Below are positions 44,158 to 52,873 of a stretch of DNA of 64,000 nt, piece after piece. Within the stretch, counting starts at the first letter, position 1. Each line of letters begins with the position of its first letter. This DNA is from Sphingomonas sp. LY54. GTDB lineage: Bacteria > Pseudomonadota > Alphaproteobacteria > Sphingomonadales > Sphingomonadaceae. The stretch is taken from assembly GCF_035594035.1 (NCBI RefSeq), contig NZ_CP141588.1, positions 3,130,501-3,194,500 on the forward strand, given 5' to 3'. The notes beneath the pieces were generated by a model, which saw nothing but the letters and a program-made list of their open reading frames with translations, was not told the DNA's origin and searched no databases. The translations under genes were made by a program, and so were the position numbers.

Positions 44158-45459
44158 CTGAACAGGAAAGCCTTCTATGTGTCGGCCGCCGCGGCCGGAT
44201 TGCTGCTGACGGCGTGGGCGTCGACCAGCGTTTCGTTCAACTGGCAGCCCGTTCCCGAGCAGATCAAGGGCAATGACGCCGGCGCGCTGGCGATCGGCGA
44301 GGCCAAGCGCAAGGGCCCGAGCCTGGTCGACTATGGCCGGCTCGATGCGCGGCTGCAGCGCCTGGTGGAGGAGGATGCGATGGTCGGCCTCGCGGTCGGC
44401 GTGGTCGAGGACGGCGAGATCCGCTTCCTGAAGGGCTATGGCGTCACCGACGCCGGGACCGGCGAACCGGTCACCACCGACACGATCTTCCGCTGGGCCA
44501 GCGTCTCCAAGGGGGTGGCCGCCGACATGGTCGCCAAGCTCGCCGACGAGGGCAAGCTTTCGCTCTACGAGCCCATCTCCAAATATTCGGCCTCGCTGCG
44601 CCTGCCGGGCGGCAACGAGCATAAGGCGACGGTTTCCGACCTGTTGTCGCATCGGCTTGGCCTGTTTGGCCATGCGAATGACGCGCGCCTGGAGGATGGC
44701 GGCGACGCGCGGATGCTGCGCGCCAATCTGGCGACGCTCAACGCGATCTGCCCGGTCGGCAACTGCCATTCGTATCAGAATGTCGCTTATGACGCGGCCA
44801 GCGAGATCGTCGAGAGCGTCACCGGCCAGAGCTACCAGGAGGCGGTGCGCGACCGCCTGTTCCTTCCGCTCGGCATGCGCAGCGCCACGCTCACGCGGGA
44901 CGGCCTGCTCGGCGCCAAGAGCTGGGCCAAGCCCCATCGCGGCGGCAAGAATTCGCGGCCGGTGGAGGTCACCGACAGCTATTATCGCGTGCCTGCCGCG
45001 GGCGGCGTCAACAGCTCGATCAAGGACCTCGCGATCTGGATGAAGGCGCAGATGGGCGAGGAGCCCGATGTGCTTCCGGCCAAGGTGCTGGAAAGCGTCC
45101 AGGCGCCGCGCGCAGCGACGCCTGGCGAACGCGCGCGCATGCGCAAGTTTCGCGAGCGGCTGAACGCCGCGAGCTACGGCCTCGGCTGGCGGGTCTATGA
45201 TTATGCCGGGCACAATGTGATCGGCCATCGCGGCGGCGTCACCGGCTACCGCTCGCTGATCATGTTCGATCCCGAGCGGAAGAGCGGCGTGGTCGCGCTG
45301 TGGAACTCGTCGACGGCGAAGCCGGGCGGGCTCGAGTTCGAGGTCATGGACATGATCTACAAGTTGCCGCGCAAGGACTGGCTGGATCTCGACGGCAAGA
45401 CCGGGCCGTCGCCGCAGCCGCAGGAAATGCTCACGCCAGACGGAGGTTCGCCCAGATAG
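44158..45459 (+). CDS. Beta-lactamase-family serine hydrolase, apparent CTG start
   Basis: 433 residues if read from CTG (the family's M/L-N-R-K-A-F-Y start). In that reading GGGGAG lies 7 nt upstream and a signal peptide (NRKAFYVSAAAAGLLLTAWA) results; the nearest GTG, 21 nt later, lacks both a close ribosome-binding site and the positive signal-peptide charge. Class-C/penicillin-binding motifs: SXXK in FRWASVSKGVAADM, YXN in SYQNVAYDAAS, and HRGGVTGYRSL near the C-terminus. Likely a periplasmic esterase, peptidase or beta-lactamase-like enzyme. 29-nt overlap with the converging EEP gene. Confidence 0.82.
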   Translation: MNRKAFYVSAAAAGLLLTAWASTSVSFNWQPVPEQIKGNDAGALAIGEAKRKGPSLVDYGRLDARLQRLVEEDAMVGLAVGVVEDGEIRFLKGYGVTDAGTGEPVTTDTIFRWASVSKGVAADMVAKLADEGKLSLYEPISKYSASLRLPGGNEHKATVSDLLSHRLGLFGHANDARLEDGGDARMLRANLATLNAICPVGNCHSYQNVAYDAASEIVESVTGQSYQEAVRDRLFLPLGMRSATLTRDGLLGAKSWAKPHRGGKNSRPVEVTDSYYRVPAAGGVNSSIKDLAIWMKAQMGEEPDVLPAKVLESVQAPRAATPGERARMRKFRERLNAASYGLGWRVYDYAGHNVIGHRGGVTGYRSLIMFDPERKSGVVALWNSSTAKPGGLEFEVMDMIYKLPRKDWLDLDGKTGPSPQPQEMLTPDGGSPR

Positions 45460-46138
45460 GCAGGTGATCGGAGGCCTTGCGAGATGCGGCGCTGAAATGG
45501 GCGCCGCTCTCCAATATCTCCAGCCCGTCGCTGGCCATGATCCGGTCGAGCTGCGCGATCGGCCGCCGCGCGTGGAAGCTGCGCCCGCAATCGGCGAAGC
45601 GGAAATGGTGGCCGAAGTCGCGCAGGCAGCCGCCGTTCACGCTCCACTCGTTGAGGTCGCCCATCAAAATCGTCGGCGGCTGGTCGTGGCGGTTGGCGAG
45701 GTGGGCGAGGATTGCATGCGCCTGCCGCCGGCGCCACAGGCCGGAAAGATCGAGGTGCATGCCGACGACGCGAATGTGGGTGCCATTGACGCTGAGGTCG
45801 GCGAGTACGGCGCCGCGCGGCTCGAGCGACGGGATGTGCAATATCTCGCGATCGATGATCTCGACGTCGCGCTTCACGAGCATGGCGTTGCCGTGCCAGC
45901 CGATGCTGCCCTGCCGCGCCTCGAACGGCACCGGCTTATAGTCGCTATGCTCCTCGATCATGTGGAACGGCAAAGCGCTGAGGCGGGCGCCGAAGCGGCG
46001 ATCGGCCTCCTGCAGCGCGACCACGTCCGCGTCGACCTCGCGCAGCACCTCCAGGGTGCGCTCGGGCCGACGCCGGCGGTCGGTCCCGATCGCTTTGCGC
46101 ATATTGTAGCTGGCGACGCGGATCATGTCGGCCTGCAT
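45431..46138 (-). CDS. Endonuclease/exonuclease/phosphatase-family protein
   Basis: 235 residues. The EEP fold is shown by RVASYNMRKAIGTDRRRRPE, VVALQEAD (metal-binding Glu), GMHLDLSG, LMGDLNEWSV (Asp/Asn) and ASDHLPIWANLRL (catalytic His). RVASYNMRKAIGTD is close to a sphingomonad group whose substrate is not known; family members cut DNA, RNA, phosphoinositides or sphingomyelin. No signal peptide. Convergent and overlapping with the serine hydrolase gene. Confidence 0.88.
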   Translation of the reverse strand: MQADMIRVASYNMRKAIGTDRRRRPERTLEVLREVDADVVALQEADRRFGARLSALPFHMIEEHSDYKPVPFEARQGSIGWHGNAMLVKRDVEIIDREILHIPSLEPRGAVLADLSVNGTHIRVVGMHLDLSGLWRRRQAHAILAHLANRHDQPPTILMGDLNEWSVNGGCLRDFGHHFRFADCGRSFHARRPIAQLDRIMASDGLEILESGAHFSAASRKASDHLPIWANLRLA

Positions 46139-46171
46139 AAAGGGGGCGCCGGCCCCGGCGTCAATGCAGGA

Positions 46172-46492
46172 TCAGGCCCGGGCGCGGCCCGATTCCTTGC
46201 CCAGGCTGTGGTCCAGAGCGCGCGCCGCCTTGTTGGCCGCACCCAGGATCGCCTTGTCCACCGTCGCTCCATTCTCCGTCACCGCCACCGGCTGCAGGCC
46301 GCTCGCCCGGGCCTCGAGCGTGCAACGCAGGTCCGTCCCGCCGCGTGGGCCGTTCACGTCCGAGACGTGAATGGCGACATGGGTCAGCCGTTCCTCGAAG
46401 CGCCCGAGCCGCTCGCGCACGCGCTCCTCGATGCGGGCGGCGCGATCGTCGCTGCTGTCGATCTGGTTGTCGGTGTGGATCTGGATGAACAA
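46172..46492 (-). CDS. HPF/RaiA-family ribosome-associated protein, short form
   Basis: 106 residues. FIQIHTDNQIDSSDDRAARI, VRERLGRFEERLTHVAIHVS and LEARASGLQPVAVTENGATV, then ILGAANKAARALDHSLGK follow the HPF/RaiA beta-alpha pattern. It lacks the C-terminal dimerisation domain of the long form, so would stall ribosomes only as the short type, or may have another role. Divergent from radA. Confidence 0.8.
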   Translation of the reverse strand: MFIQIHTDNQIDSSDDRAARIEERVRERLGRFEERLTHVAIHVSDVNGPRGGTDLRCTLEARASGLQPVAVTENGATVDKAILGAANKAARALDHSLGKESGRARA

Positions 46493-46618
46493 GTTCGGTC
46501 TCCTTCTTATGTTCTCATGCCGACAATGAAGGAGAGGGCGAAGCCGTTCCCACGGTCTTTACCGCAACCGGCCGCGATTGCGCTGGATGGAGCGGCGGCG
46601 GGCGGCTAGTCGAAGGCG

Positions 46619-47992
46619 ATGGCGAAAGTGCGCAAGAGATATGTGTGCCAGGCGTGCGGCTCGGTCAGCAGCCGCTGGCAAGGGCAGTGCAGCGACTGCT
46701 CCGAATGGAACAGCCTGGTCGAGGACACGGCCGCGGTTGTGACGCCTTTTTCGGCGCGGCACGATCTGCGCACGGGCGGGAGAGCGGTCGAGCTGGTCGG
46801 GCTCGACGCCGACGTGCGCCTGCCCGACCGGCTGTCGACCGGGATCAAGGAATTCGACCGCGCGCTCGGCGGCGGCCTCGTCGCCGGCTCGGCGACCCTG
46901 ATCGGCGGCGACCCCGGGATCGGCAAGTCGACCTTGCTATTGCAGGCGGCGGCCAATCTCGCCAGCCGCGGCGCCCCGGTCGCCTATATTTCCGGCGAGG
47001 AAGCGGCCGACCAGGTGCGGCTGCGCGCGCGCCGGCTCGGACTCGGCAAGGCGCCGGTGCAGCTGGCCGCCGCAACGTCGGTGCGCGATATCCTGACGAC
47101 GATGGGGGAAAGCGCGCCGCCCGCTCTGCTGATCATCGATTCGATCCAGACGATGCATTCCGACCTGATCGAGGGTGCGCCGGGAACGGTCAGCCAGGTC
47201 CGCGCCTCGGCCCAGGAACTGATCCGATTCGCCAAGGAATCGGGCACGGCGGTGGTGCTGGTCGGGCACGTCACCAAGGACGGCAGCATCGCCGGGCCGC
47301 GCGTGCTCGAACATATGGTCGACACGGTGCTGAGCTTCGAGGGCGAGCGCAGCCACCAGTACCGCATCCTGCGCGCCGCCAAGAACCGCTTCGGTGGCAC
47401 CGACGAGATCGGCGTGTTCGCAATGCAGGAAGAAGGGCTGACCGAGGTCGCCAACCCTTCGGCCCTGTTCCTCACCCATCGCGGCGAGGCCGTGTCGGGC
47501 GCGACCGTCTTTCCGGCGCTCGAGGGCACACGGCCGGTATTGGTCGAGATCCAGGCGCTGACGGTGCGGCTGGCGAGCGGCGCGACGCCGCGGCGGGCGG
47601 TGGTCGGCTGGGATTCGGGGCGACTGGCGATGATCCTCGCCGTGCTGGAAGCGCGCTGCGGCCTCAGTTTCTCGACCGCCGAAGTCTATCTCAACATCGC
47701 CGGCGGCTACCGCGTCAGCGATCCCGCGGCCGACCTCGCGGTCGCCGCCGCCTTGGTCTCGGCTCTGGCCGAGCGGCCCGTGCCGGCGGAGACGGTGGCA
47801 TTCGGCGAGGTCGCCCTGTCGGGCGAGCTCCGCCCGGTCTCGCACGGCGCGCTGCGCCTCAAGGAGTCAGCCAAGCTCGGCTTCGAGAAGGCCTATGTGC
47901 CTTCGTCGCTGGCCGGCGAGAAGAGCCCGCTCGGCCTCACCCGCTTCCGCACGCTCGGCGAACTCGTTGACCATCTGCTGGGCCGCCAGTAG
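46619..47992 (+). CDS. radA: DNA repair protein RadA
   Basis: 457 residues. Zn finger at the N-terminus (YVCQACGSVSSRWQGQCSDC, CX2C...CX2C), RecA-like ATPase Walker A IGGDPGIGKSTLLLQ, the RadA-specific AAKNRFGGTDEIGVF (KNRFG) motif, and a C-terminal Lon-protease-like domain (ALSGELRPVSHGALRLKESA). RadA drives branch migration in recombinational repair. It has GAAGG near the ATG and is followed by cvpA 10 nt later. Confidence 0.96.
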   Translation: MAKVRKRYVCQACGSVSSRWQGQCSDCSEWNSLVEDTAAVVTPFSARHDLRTGGRAVELVGLDADVRLPDRLSTGIKEFDRALGGGLVAGSATLIGGDPGIGKSTLLLQAAANLASRGAPVAYISGEEAADQVRLRARRLGLGKAPVQLAAATSVRDILTTMGESAPPALLIIDSIQTMHSDLIEGAPGTVSQVRASAQELIRFAKESGTAVVLVGHVTKDGSIAGPRVLEHMVDTVLSFEGERSHQYRILRAAKNRFGGTDEIGVFAMQEEGLTEVANPSALFLTHRGEAVSGATVFPALEGTRPVLVEIQALTVRLASGATPRRAVVGWDSGRLAMILAVLEARCGLSFSTAEVYLNIAGGYRVSDPAADLAVAAALVSALAERPVPAETVAFGEVALSGELRPVSHGALRLKESAKLGFEKAYVPSSLAGEKSPLGLTRFRTLGELVDHLLGRQ

Positions 47993-48002
47993 CGCCCGTC
48001 TC

Positions 48003-48551
48003 ATGGCTGGTCTTACTGCTTTCGACATCATCGTGCTGCTGCTTGTCGGCGGCGGCCTGTTCTTCGGCTTCCTGCGCGGCTTCGTCGGCGAGGTGCTCTC
48101 GCTCGGCGCCTGGGTGGCGGCGATCGTCGCCCTCAAATTCTTCCACGGTCCCGTCAGCGCAGGGCTGGAGGGGCCGGTCGGCACGCCGTCCGGCGCGTCG
48201 GTACTGGCCTTCGCCCTGATCTTCGGCATCGTCTTCGTCGCCGGCAAGCTGATCGCCGGCCGGATCGGCGGCGCCACGCGCAGCTCGGTGATCGGCCCGG
48301 TCGACCGCGTGCTCGGCGCGGGCTTCGGCGCGCTGAAGGGCCTGATCGGCGCGACCTTGCTCTATCTCGCCGCGAACCTCGTCTACGACACGATCTGGGG
48401 CAAGGCGTCGGAGCGGCCGCAATGGATGGCGACTTCGCGCACCTATCCGTTGCTCAACGCCAGCGGCCGCGCGATCGTCGACTTCGTCGAGGCGCGCCGC
48501 GAGCGCGAGCCCGACGAGGTGATCGGCGAGAATAAGGCGAGCAGCCGATGA
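48003..48551 (+). CDS. cvpA: CvpA-family membrane protein
   Basis: 182 residues. CvpA/DUF family member with hydrophobic helices [20 protein letters not shown] (about 7-26), [39 protein letters not shown] and [20 protein letters not shown]. CvpA is linked to colicin V export and envelope resistance in E. coli and often adjoins purF; here it follows radA. Its stop overlaps the cysS start by 4 nt. Confidence 0.9.
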   Translation: MAGLTAFDIIVLLLVGGGLFFGFLRGFVGEVLSLGAWVAAIVALKFFHGPVSAGLEGPVGTPSGASVLAFALIFGIVFVAGKLIAGRIGGATRSSVIGPVDRVLGAGFGALKGLIGATLLYLAANLVYDTIWGKASERPQWMATSRTYPLLNASGRAIVDFVEARREREPDEVIGENKASSR

Positions 48552-49858
48552 TCCGCCTGCACGACACGATGGCGCGGGCGAAGCGCGACTTCGAGCCAGC
48601 GGATGAGTCTCGCGTGACGATGTATGTGTGCGGCCCGACGGTCTACAACCGCGCCCATATCGGCAATGCCCGGCCCTATGTCGTGTTCGACGTGCTCGCC
48701 CGGCTGATCCGCCACCGTTACGGGCCGGACAGCCTCGCCTATGCGCGCAACTTCACCGACGTCGACGACAAGATCATCGACGCCGCCCGCGCCGAGGGCG
48801 TCGACCCGTCGGTCGTCACCGAGCGCTACGAGCAGCTCTTCCTCGACGACATGGGCGCGCTCGGCGTGCTGCCGACGACCTACATGCCGCGCGCGACCGA
48901 GCATATCGGCGAGATGATCGCCATGATCGGGCGGCTGATCGAGACCGGCCACGCCTATGAGGCGGACGGCCATGTCCTGTTCCACGTCCCCTCCGATCCC
49001 GAGTACGGCGCGCTCGGCCGCCGCGACCGCGACGCCATGGTCGCCGGCGCCCGCGTCGAGGTCGCTTCCTACAAGAAGGACCCGGCCGATTTCGTGCTGT
49101 GGAAGCCCTCGCCCGAAGGCGTGATCGGCTGGGATAGCCCGTGGGGCCGGGGCCGGCCGGGCTGGCATATCGAATGCTCGGCGATGATCGAGAAGCATCT
49201 CGGCGAGACGATCGACATCCATGCCGGCGGCCACGATCTCATCTTCCCGCATCACGAGAACGAGATCGCGCAGAGCCGCTGCGCGCATGGCGGCGCGCCG
49301 CTCGCGCGCTACTGGCTGCACAACGGCTTCCTCTCGATGGCGGGCGGCGAGAAGATGTCGAAGAGCCTCGGCAACGTCGTTACGGTCGGTGAGCTGCTGA
49401 GCGAGGGCCACAAGGGCGAGACTTTGCGCCTGGCCCTGCTCTCGGCCCATTATCGCCAGCCGCTCGAATGGTCGTCCCAGCTCATCGCCCAGAGCAAGGC
49501 GACGCTCGACCGTCTCTATCGCGCGGCGGGCGACGCCATCGGGGGCGAGGCCGAGCCGACCGTGATCGAAGCGCTGGCCGACGACCTCAATACGCCGCTG
49601 GCGCTGTCGCGGCTCGTCGCGATCCACGATCCGGCGACGCTACGGGCCAGCGCGGTCCTGCTCGGGCTGCTCGGCACCGGCGCGACCCAATGGTTCCAGG
49701 GCGAGGGCGACAGCGGCGTCGAGGAGCGCATCGAGGCGCGGGCGGCAGCCAAGAAGAATCGTGACTTCGCCGAGGCGGACCGGATTCGCGCCGAACTCAC
49801 CGCCGACGGCATCCTGCTCGAGGACGGGCCGGCCGGGACGACTTGGCGCCGGGCCTAG
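48548..49858 (+). CDS. cysS: Cysteinyl-tRNA synthetase
   Basis: 436 residues, slightly shorter than the E. coli enzyme (461). Class I synthetase: [20 protein letters not shown] with the HIGN motif and first zinc-ligand Cys, [22 protein letters not shown] with zinc ligands Cys/His, and [10 protein letters not shown]. It joins cysteine to tRNA-Cys. The start is the ATG overlapping cvpA. The DALR-type anticodon part at the C-terminus is compact ([20 protein letters not shown]). Confidence 0.96.
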   Translation: MIRLHDTMARAKRDFEPADESRVTMYVCGPTVYNRAHIGNARPYVVFDVLARLIRHRYGPDSLAYARNFTDVDDKIIDAARAEGVDPSVVTERYEQLFLDDMGALGVLPTTYMPRATEHIGEMIAMIGRLIETGHAYEADGHVLFHVPSDPEYGALGRRDRDAMVAGARVEVASYKKDPADFVLWKPSPEGVIGWDSPWGRGRPGWHIECSAMIEKHLGETIDIHAGGHDLIFPHHENEIAQSRCAHGGAPLARYWLHNGFLSMAGGEKMSKSLGNVVTVGELLSEGHKGETLRLALLSAHYRQPLEWSSQLIAQSKATLDRLYRAAGDAIGGEAEPTVIEALADDLNTPLALSRLVAIHDPATLRASAVLLGLLGTGATQWFQGEGDSGVEERIEARAAAKKNRDFAEADRIRAELTADGILLEDGPAGTTWRRA

Positions 49859-49900
49859 CCGGCGCTCGCCAACGGCCGCTGCCGCGCCTATATCGGCGCG

Positions 49901-50326
49901 GTGACTACCGCCCTCTATAATCGCGACATTCTCCGGCTGGCGGCTTCGATCCCGCACCAGCGTCGGCTCGACCACCCGCAGGCGACCGCCGAGAAGCGCT
50001 CGCCGGTCTGCGGGAGCCGGGTCGCGGTCGACGTCGTGCTCGACGGGGAAGGGCGGGTAGCGGCGCTCGGACAGGAGGTGAAGGCCTGCGCGCTCGGCCA
50101 GGCTTCGGCCGCCTTGATGGGCGCCCATGCGATCGGCCGCGACGAAGGCGAGCTGGCCGCGGCGCGCGATGCGCTCGCCGCCTTTCTGGCCGGGGACCGA
50201 GACGATCCGGGCCCATGGCCGGGGCTGGACGTGCTCGCCCGGGCGCGGCCCTACAAGGCGCGGCACCCCTCGATCCTGCTCCCCTTCGAGGCCGTCGCCG
50301 AAGCGGCTGCGCGGGCCGTCGGCTGA
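49901..50326 (+). CDS. Iron-sulfur scaffold-like (NifU/SufU-type) protein
   Basis: 141 residues, GTG start 42 nt after cysS. The NifU/SufE-like fold is suggested by HPQATAEKRSPVCGSRVAVD, VKACALGQASAALM and the typical ALAAFLAG helix; the Cys of VCGS and KACALGQ are two of the three ligands expected. The usual third Cys region (LLPFEAVAEA instead of RxxCVxLP) is replaced by HPSILLPFEA, so it cannot be a canonical scaffold. Probably an orthologue of the small sphingomonad SufU-like protein; role in Fe-S assembly unproven. TGATG joins it to the antiporter gene. Confidence 0.75.
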   Translation: MTTALYNRDILRLAASIPHQRRLDHPQATAEKRSPVCGSRVAVDVVLDGEGRVAALGQEVKACALGQASAALMGAHAIGRDEGELAAARDALAAFLAGDRDDPGPWPGLDVLARARPYKARHPSILLPFEAVAEAAARAVG

Positions 50327-52140
50327 TGGAAGCCGAGGCCGCCGCGCACACCGCTTCTTTGGTGCTGCGCGACGGCGTGATCATGCTCGGCGCGGCGCTG
50401 CTGTTCGTCACGCTGTTCCGCCGCCTCGGGCTCGGCGCTGTACTCGGTTATCTGATCGCGGGCGCCCTGGTCGGGCCGCACGGGTTCGGATGGGTCTCGG
50501 CCGGCGAGAGCCTGCTCCACATCGCCGACTTCGGCATCGTTCTGCTGCTCTTCCTGGTCGGGCTCGAGCTCCATCCCAGCCGGCTGTGGCGGCTGAAGCA
50601 CGACATTTTCGGCCTCGGCCTGCTCCAAGTCGTCGCGAGCGGGCTCGTGCTCGCCGCTTTGGTCTACGCCTTTACCGGCTTCACCTGGCAGGCGTCGCTG
50701 GCGATCGGGCTGCCGCTGGCTTTGTCCTCGACCGCGCAGGTGCTGCCGAGCCTGCGTTCGGACGGCTCGATCAACACGCGCAGCGGCGAGCGCACCTTCT
50801 CGATCCTGCTCTTCCAGGACCTCTCGATCGTGCCCCTGATCACGATCATCGCGGCGCTCTCGCGGGTGCCGGCCGAACCGGGAAGTCCGCCGGGCTGGCA
50901 GCTCGGCCTGTACACGGTCGGCGCGATCGTCGGGCTGGTGCTGGCCGGGCGCTATCTGATCAGCCCGCTCTTTCGGATCGTCGGCCGGGTCAGCGAACGC
51001 GAATTGTTTGTCGTCGCCGGCCTGTTCACGGTGCTCGCGGCGGCGGCTGTGATGCAGTCGCTGAGCCTCTCCACGGCGCTCGGCGCATTCGTCGCCGGGG
51101 TGATGCTGGCCGATTCGCCGTACCGGCACGAGCTCGAGGTCGATATCGAGCCGTTCCGGTCGATCCTGCTCGGCATGTTCTTCGTCGCGGTCGGCATGAT
51201 GCTCGATCTGGGCGCGATCGCCGAGCGGCCGTTCTTCGTGCTGGGAATGGCGGCGACGCTGATCGCCGCCAAGGCGGCGGTCCTGTTCGCCCTCGCACGA
51301 GCGTTCGGCATCGAGTCGCGACCCGCCTTGAAGCTCGGATTGCTGCTCAGCCAGGGCGGCGAGTTCGCGTTCGTGCTGTTCGGCGCGGCGCAGGCGGCGC
51401 GGCTGATCGCGCCCGAGGCGGCGAGCCTGTTCAGCGCGATCGTCACGGTGTCGATGGCGTCGACGCCGTTCCTGATGATGTTCAACGACTGGTTCGACCG
51501 GCGGTCAGGACGGGCCGCGGGCAGGGAGCTCGAAGGTCCCGAGAGCTCGCCGGAGACGCGCGCCATCGTCGTCGGCTACGGTCGCTTCGGGCAGACCGTG
51601 GCGCAGATGCTGATGGCCAAGGGGATCACCGTCACTTTGGTTGATTCCAAGCCGAGCCAGATTGAGCTCGCCGGCGCCTTCGGAGCCAAGGTCTATTATG
51701 GCGACGGCACGCGGCTCGACCTGCTGCGCGCGGCCGGGGCGGGGGAGGCGCAGAGCCTGTTATTCTGCATCGACGGCAACGGCCTTACCGCGGCGAAGCT
51801 CGAACCGATCCTGGAGGCCTTCCCGCAGACGTCGGTCTTCGTGCGCGCCTATGACCGCATCCATTTGATGGATATCGGCCGCCTCGATCTAGCCGGCGCC
51901 TACCGCGAACTCTTCGAATCGGCGGTGCATATGGGGCGCGATGCGCTGGCGCGCTTCGTCGGCGACGAGGAGGCGGCGCGGGTCGAGCACGAATATCGGC
52001 GGCGGGACATCGAGCGACTCGCGAGCCAGAGCGAAACGGGCGACATCCATGCCAGCCAGGACATCATGTTCCGGCCCGACAATCCTATCGCAGCGGAAGA
52101 GTCGGACCCGGCCCCTGCACCCGCTGCGCCAGCGCCGTAA
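50326..52140 (+). CDS. CPA2 cation:proton antiporter with TrkA-N domain (KefB/C-like)
   Basis: 604 residues. An N-terminal Na+/H+-exchanger part with about 12 helices (LGYLIAGALVGPHGFGWVSA, FGIVLLLFLVGLELHPSRLW, GLPLALSSTAQVLPSLRSDG) is followed by a cytosolic RCK/TrkA-N nucleotide-binding domain (AIVVGYGRFGQTVAQMLMAK, KVYYGDGTRLDLLRAAGA) and a polar tail. It expels potassium or sodium in exchange for protons; in E. coli KefB/C this is gated by glutathione adducts. No kefF/G-type ancillary gene is adjacent. Its last 56 bases overlap the 3' end of aroK. Confidence 0.92.
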   Translation: MEAEAAAHTASLVLRDGVIMLGAALLFVTLFRRLGLGAVLGYLIAGALVGPHGFGWVSAGESLLHIADFGIVLLLFLVGLELHPSRLWRLKHDIFGLGLLQVVASGLVLAALVYAFTGFTWQASLAIGLPLALSSTAQVLPSLRSDGSINTRSGERTFSILLFQDLSIVPLITIIAALSRVPAEPGSPPGWQLGLYTVGAIVGLVLAGRYLISPLFRIVGRVSERELFVVAGLFTVLAAAAVMQSLSLSTALGAFVAGVMLADSPYRHELEVDIEPFRSILLGMFFVAVGMMLDLGAIAERPFFVLGMAATLIAAKAAVLFALARAFGIESRPALKLGLLLSQGGEFAFVLFGAAQAARLIAPEAASLFSAIVTVSMASTPFLMMFNDWFDRRSGRAAGRELEGPESSPETRAIVVGYGRFGQTVAQMLMAKGITVTLVDSKPSQIELAGAFGAKVYYGDGTRLDLLRAAGAGEAQSLLFCIDGNGLTAAKLEPILEAFPQTSVFVRAYDRIHLMDIGRLDLAGAYRELFESAVHMGRDALARFVGDEEAARVEHEYRRRDIERLASQSETGDIHASQDIMFRPDNPIAAEESDPAPAPAAPAP

Positions 52141-52648
52141 GGATCTGATCGACGGCGCGGTCGTGCGGGGAGGCCTGGCTGCGTACGTGGAGATGCGCCT
52201 CGGCGTAGATCGGGTTGCGCGCCTCGGCGAGCGCGCGCAGCACCGCCCTCGGGTCCTTGTCGCGCAGCAGCGGGCGGTGGTCGCGGCGCGAAACCCGGTC
52301 CGCCAGAGTGTCGATGTCGGCGTCGAGCCAGATGGCGATGCAGCGCTCCAGGATCATGGCGCGGGTCTCGGGATCGATGAAGGCGCCGCCGCCCGTGGCG
52401 ATTACCTTGGGCGCGCCGTCCACCAGCCGGGCGATGACGCGGCGTTCCCCGTCGCGGAAGCTGGGCTCGCCGAAGCGGTCGAAGATCTCGGTGATCGAAT
52501 GGTCGGCGACGCGCTCGATCTCGTCGTCGGAATCGATGAAGCCGAGGCCCAGCCGGCGGGCGAGCCTTTTGCCGATCGTGGATTTGCCGACCCCCATGAG
52601 GCCGACGAGGACGATCGACCGATCGGGGCGAGGAAGAGAGGAAGCCAT
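52085..52648 (-). CDS. aroK: Shikimate kinase
   Basis: 187 residues. Phosphorylates shikimate for aromatic amino-acid synthesis. Walker A VLVGLMGVGKSTIGKRLARR, shikimate-binding DSDDEIERVADHSI, VIATGGGAFIDPETR and RPLLRDKDPRAVL (LID Arg) are present. Of two candidate starts, the ATG before ASSLPRPD leaves the shorter, typical N-terminus. AroB, its usual partner, is not adjacent. The gene converges on the antiporter with a 56-nt coding overlap and its C-terminal tail has a GPGPTLPLR extension. Confidence 0.92.
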   Translation of the reverse strand: MASSLPRPDRSIVLVGLMGVGKSTIGKRLARRLGLGFIDSDDEIERVADHSITEIFDRFGEPSFRDGERRVIARLVDGAPKVIATGGGAFIDPETRAMILERCIAIWLDADIDTLADRVSRRDHRPLLRDKDPRAVLRALAEARNPIYAEAHLHVRSQASPHDRAVDQILTALAQRVQGPGPTLPLR

Positions 52649-52696
52649 CAAGGCAGGGCTATACATAAGCGGGTGAGGTGGGGCAAAAGGCCCGGC

Positions 52697-52873
52697 ATGG
52701 CTAAGTACTCGTCCCTTTCCGCTCCCCGGCGGCGTCGCTCGCCGATGCCGATGATCCTCCTGGTCCTGCTCGTCGCGCTTGTCGCCGGCCTGATCTACCT
52801 CGCCATGCGCGACACCGAGGTCGCGCCGCAGCGCATCGAGCAAGATGTGACGAATGAAGCACTGGCGCAGTAA
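52697..52873 (+). CDS. Small single-pass membrane protein, unknown
   Basis: 58 residues. Basic head MAKYSSLSAPRRRRSPMP, one transmembrane helix MILLVLLVALVAGLIYLAM, and an acidic outer tail DTEVAPQRIEQDVTNEALAQ, giving N-in C-out orientation by the positive-inside rule. Its last 20 bases overlap the next gene, so both are probably translated together. I do not recognise a family. A small size and fixed position next to the 610-residue protein suggest a partner role in the envelope. Confidence 0.7.
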   Translation: MAKYSSLSAPRRRRSPMPMILLVLLVALVAGLIYLAMRDTEVAPQRIEQDVTNEALAQ

